This document shows, in pieces, positions 62,072 through 64,000 of a stretch of DNA of 64,000 nt. Both the position numbers and the translations under genes were made by a program. Under the pieces are notes generated by a model that searched no databases, was not told where the DNA came from, and saw only the letters and a list, made by a program, of their open reading frames with translations. Source of the DNA: Hydractinia symbiolongicarpus (lineage: Eukaryota; Cnidaria; Hydrozoa; Anthoathecata; Hydractiniidae). The stretch lies in the NCBI RefSeq assembly GCF_029227915.1, contig NC_079877.1, positions 2,170,001 to 2,234,000 on the forward strand, in the 5' to 3' direction. The first letter of the stretch is position 1. Every line of letters begins with the position of its first letter.

Positions 62072-64000
62072 AATCCGTTTGACTTACAACGGTTGCGTCA
62101 CATAATCGTACCAACATGTATTTAGTGATTTTCTTCCGATATTACTAAGTTGTATCGCTTTCAACAGTGAAACGATTGACTGTGGGACTTAATTGAACTG
62201 ATTTTGGACTTTGACCTTATAAATGTAATAAATGAGCCATTTTGACTAGAAGAAATAACATTCTCCTTAATTTGACATGATTGATGAAACTCACCGATTA
62301 CACTGGGCGCTGTGGTAACGCTTTATTTAAAAATTAAGATAAATAAGTCATTGTGTACTGTGGGACCAATCCTAGCCGTTATCGCGCGTTGAAGAAATAG
62401 AGACAGTTTCAAAAACTACATTTCATTGACTTTCTAACGGTGTCAATCCGTTTGAGTTACAACGGTTGCGTCACATATTCGTACCAACATGTATTTAGTG
62501 ATTTCCTTCCGATATTACTAAGTTGTATCGCTTTTAACAGCGAAACGATTGACCGTGGGAATTAATTCAACTGATTCTGGACTGTGACCTTGTAAATGTA
62601 ATAAATGAGCCATTTTGACTAGAAGAAATAACATTCTCCTTAATTTGACATGATTGCTGGAACTCAGCGATTACACTGGACCCTGTGGTAACGCTTTATT
62701 TAAAAATTAAGATAAATAAGTCATTGTGTACTGTGGGACCAATCCTAGCCGTTATCGCGCGTTGAAGAAATAGAGACAGTTTCAAAAACTACATTTCATT
62801 GACTTTCTAACTGTGTCAATCCGTTTGACTTACAACGGTTGCGTCACATCATCGTACCAACATGTATTTAGTGATTTTCTTCCGATATTACTAAGTTGTA
62901 TCGCTTTTAACAGTGAAACGATTGACCGTGGGAATTAATTCAACTGATTCTGGACTGTGACCTTATAAATGTAATAATAGAGCCATTTTGATTAGAAGAA
63001 ATAACATTCTCCTTAATTTGACATGATTGCTGGAACTCAGCGATTACACTGGGCGCTGTGGTAACGGTTTATTTAAAAATTAAGATAAATAAGTCAATTT
63101 GTACTGTGGGACCAATCCTAGCCGTTATCGCGCGCTGAAGAAATAGAGACAGTTTCAAAAACTGCATTTCATTGACTTTCTAACGGTGTCAATCCGTTTG
63201 ACTTACAACGGTTGCGTCACATAATCGTACCAACATGTATTTAGTGATTTTCTTCCGATATAACTAAGTTGTATTGCTTTCAACAGTGAAACGATTGACT
63301 GTGGGACTTAATTGAACTGATTTTGGACTTTGACCTTATAAATGTAATAAATGAGCCATTTTGACTAGAAGAAATAACATTCTCCTTAATTTGACATGAT
63401 TGATGAAACTCACCGATTACACTGGGCGCTGTGGTAACGCTTTATTTAAAAATTAAGATAAATAAGTCATTTTGTACTGTGGGACCAATCCTAGCCGTTA
63501 TCGCGCGCTGAAGAAATAGAGACAGTTTCAAAAACTACATTTCATTGACTTTCTAACGGTGTCAATCCGTTTGACTTACAACGGTTGCGTCACATAATCG
63601 TACCAACATGTATTTAGTAAGTTTCTTCCGATATTACTAAGTTGTATCGCTTTCAACAGTGAAACGATTGACTGTGGGACTTAATTGAACTGATTTTGGA
63701 CTTTGACCTTATAAATGTAATAAATGAGCCATTTTGATTAGAAGAAATAACATTCTCCTTAATTTGACATGATTGATGAAACTCACCGATTACACTGGGC
63801 GCTGTGGTAAAGCTTTATTTAAAAATTAAGATAAATAAGTCATTTTTTACTGTGGGACCAATCCTAGCCGTTATCGCGCGCTGAAAAAATAGAGACAGTT
63901 TCAAAAACTACATTTCATTGACTTTCTAACGGTGTCAATCCGTTTGACTTACAACGGTTGCGTCACATAATCGTACCAACATGTATTTAGTGATTTTCTT
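62072..64000. repeat. Nearly uniform monomers at the right edge
   Basis: Starts: 62072, 62445, 62818, 63191, 63564, 63937 (partial). Five of the six start TTTGACTTACAACGG with CATAATCG or CATCATCG. Those at 62072, 63191 and 63564 also share GATGAAACTCACCG and ATGAGCCATTTTGA. The repeat here is close to a plain one-monomer period. Confidence 0.85.

Larger units (their letters stand above)
23948..64000. repeat. Satellite array, ~372-bp monomers, right of the SINE
   Basis: The same satellite resumes in the same orientation and at the exact phase where the SINE interrupted it, and continues to the right edge. Monomer starts can be followed without a gap from 24141 to 63937. Lengths are 371-376 bp, except for three of 349 bp (49477, 52805 and 54645). 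The last monomer is cut by the window edge. No inversion, unrelated insert or unique DNA is visible in this 40-kb stretch. Confidence 0.97.

Noticed and set aside
1-64000. CRISPR array or bacterial repeat locus
   Set aside because: The repeats are ~372 bp and contiguous, with no short repeat and unique spacer pattern and no cas genes. The SINE shows a eukaryote.
1-64000. 5S rRNA, histone or other tandem gene cluster
   Set aside because: No monomer contains a recognisable rRNA, snRNA or histone segment, and every frame is broken many times per monomer in most types.

Overview
This window contains no protein-coding gene that I can support. It is essentially one uninterrupted satellite-DNA array, AT-rich and head-to-tail in a single orientation, broken once by a 315-bp tRNA-derived SINE at 23633-23947. 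Using the landmark AATCCGTTTG (or its variants) as phase zero, I placed 171 monomer starts from 361 to 63937. The spacing is almost always 370-376 bp. The exceptions are three 349-bp monomers and the one monomer holding the SINE. The mean is about 372 bp, partial monomers lie at both edges, no monomer is inverted, and the array runs out of the window on both sides.

The internal Pol III A and B boxes of the SINE and the long higher-order satellite show a eukaryote, almost certainly an animal. The SINE style (tRNA head ending ...CCCCGGCCGAGTCATGCC, middle with GCGCTCAGCAT, AAT-rich tail) reminds me of marine invertebrate SINEs such as those of cnidarians or molluscs. That is memory-based and weak, and I cannot name a species. 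An array this long and this homogeneous is what centromeric or pericentromeric heterochromatin looks like, but nothing in the sequence proves a centromere.

Layout: 1-730, diverged monomers. 731-8554, three copies of a 7-monomer unit of exactly 2608 bp, the first partly overwritten by a 1118-bp trimer duplication. 8555-10043, transitional monomers. 10044-17113, an 11-monomer unit (4093 bp) and a second copy that lost two monomers (746 bp). 17114-31589, a 6-monomer unit (2237 bp, types B1-B6) in three full-length copies, one SINE-bearing copy and one shortened copy, separated by single or mixed monomers. 31590-36432, a mosaic of types. 36433-40902, three copies of a 4-monomer unit (1490 bp). 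41276-45751, two copies of a different 6-monomer unit (2238 bp). 45752-49476, variants of the 4-monomer unit with a run of three D monomers. 49477-54993, blocks carrying the 349-bp monomers. 54994-58719, dimer units of 745 bp. 58720-62071, an approximately 2.98-kb-spaced duplication. 62072-64000, nearly uniform monomers.

The biology on show is array evolution by unequal exchange and local amplification: nested higher-order periods, hybrid monomers at exchange points, loss of whole monomers, and apparent CpG decay at a GC-rich core. Short open frames of about 70-86 codons exist but are by-products of particular monomer types. I found no convincing new protein or RNA system. The most interesting signals are the shifting higher-order structure, the relative dating given by the SINE, and the motifs repeated at fixed monomer phase (TTGCGTCA, TGAGTCA, TATAAA, ACTGTGGGAC twice, AACGG/CCGTT/AACGG).
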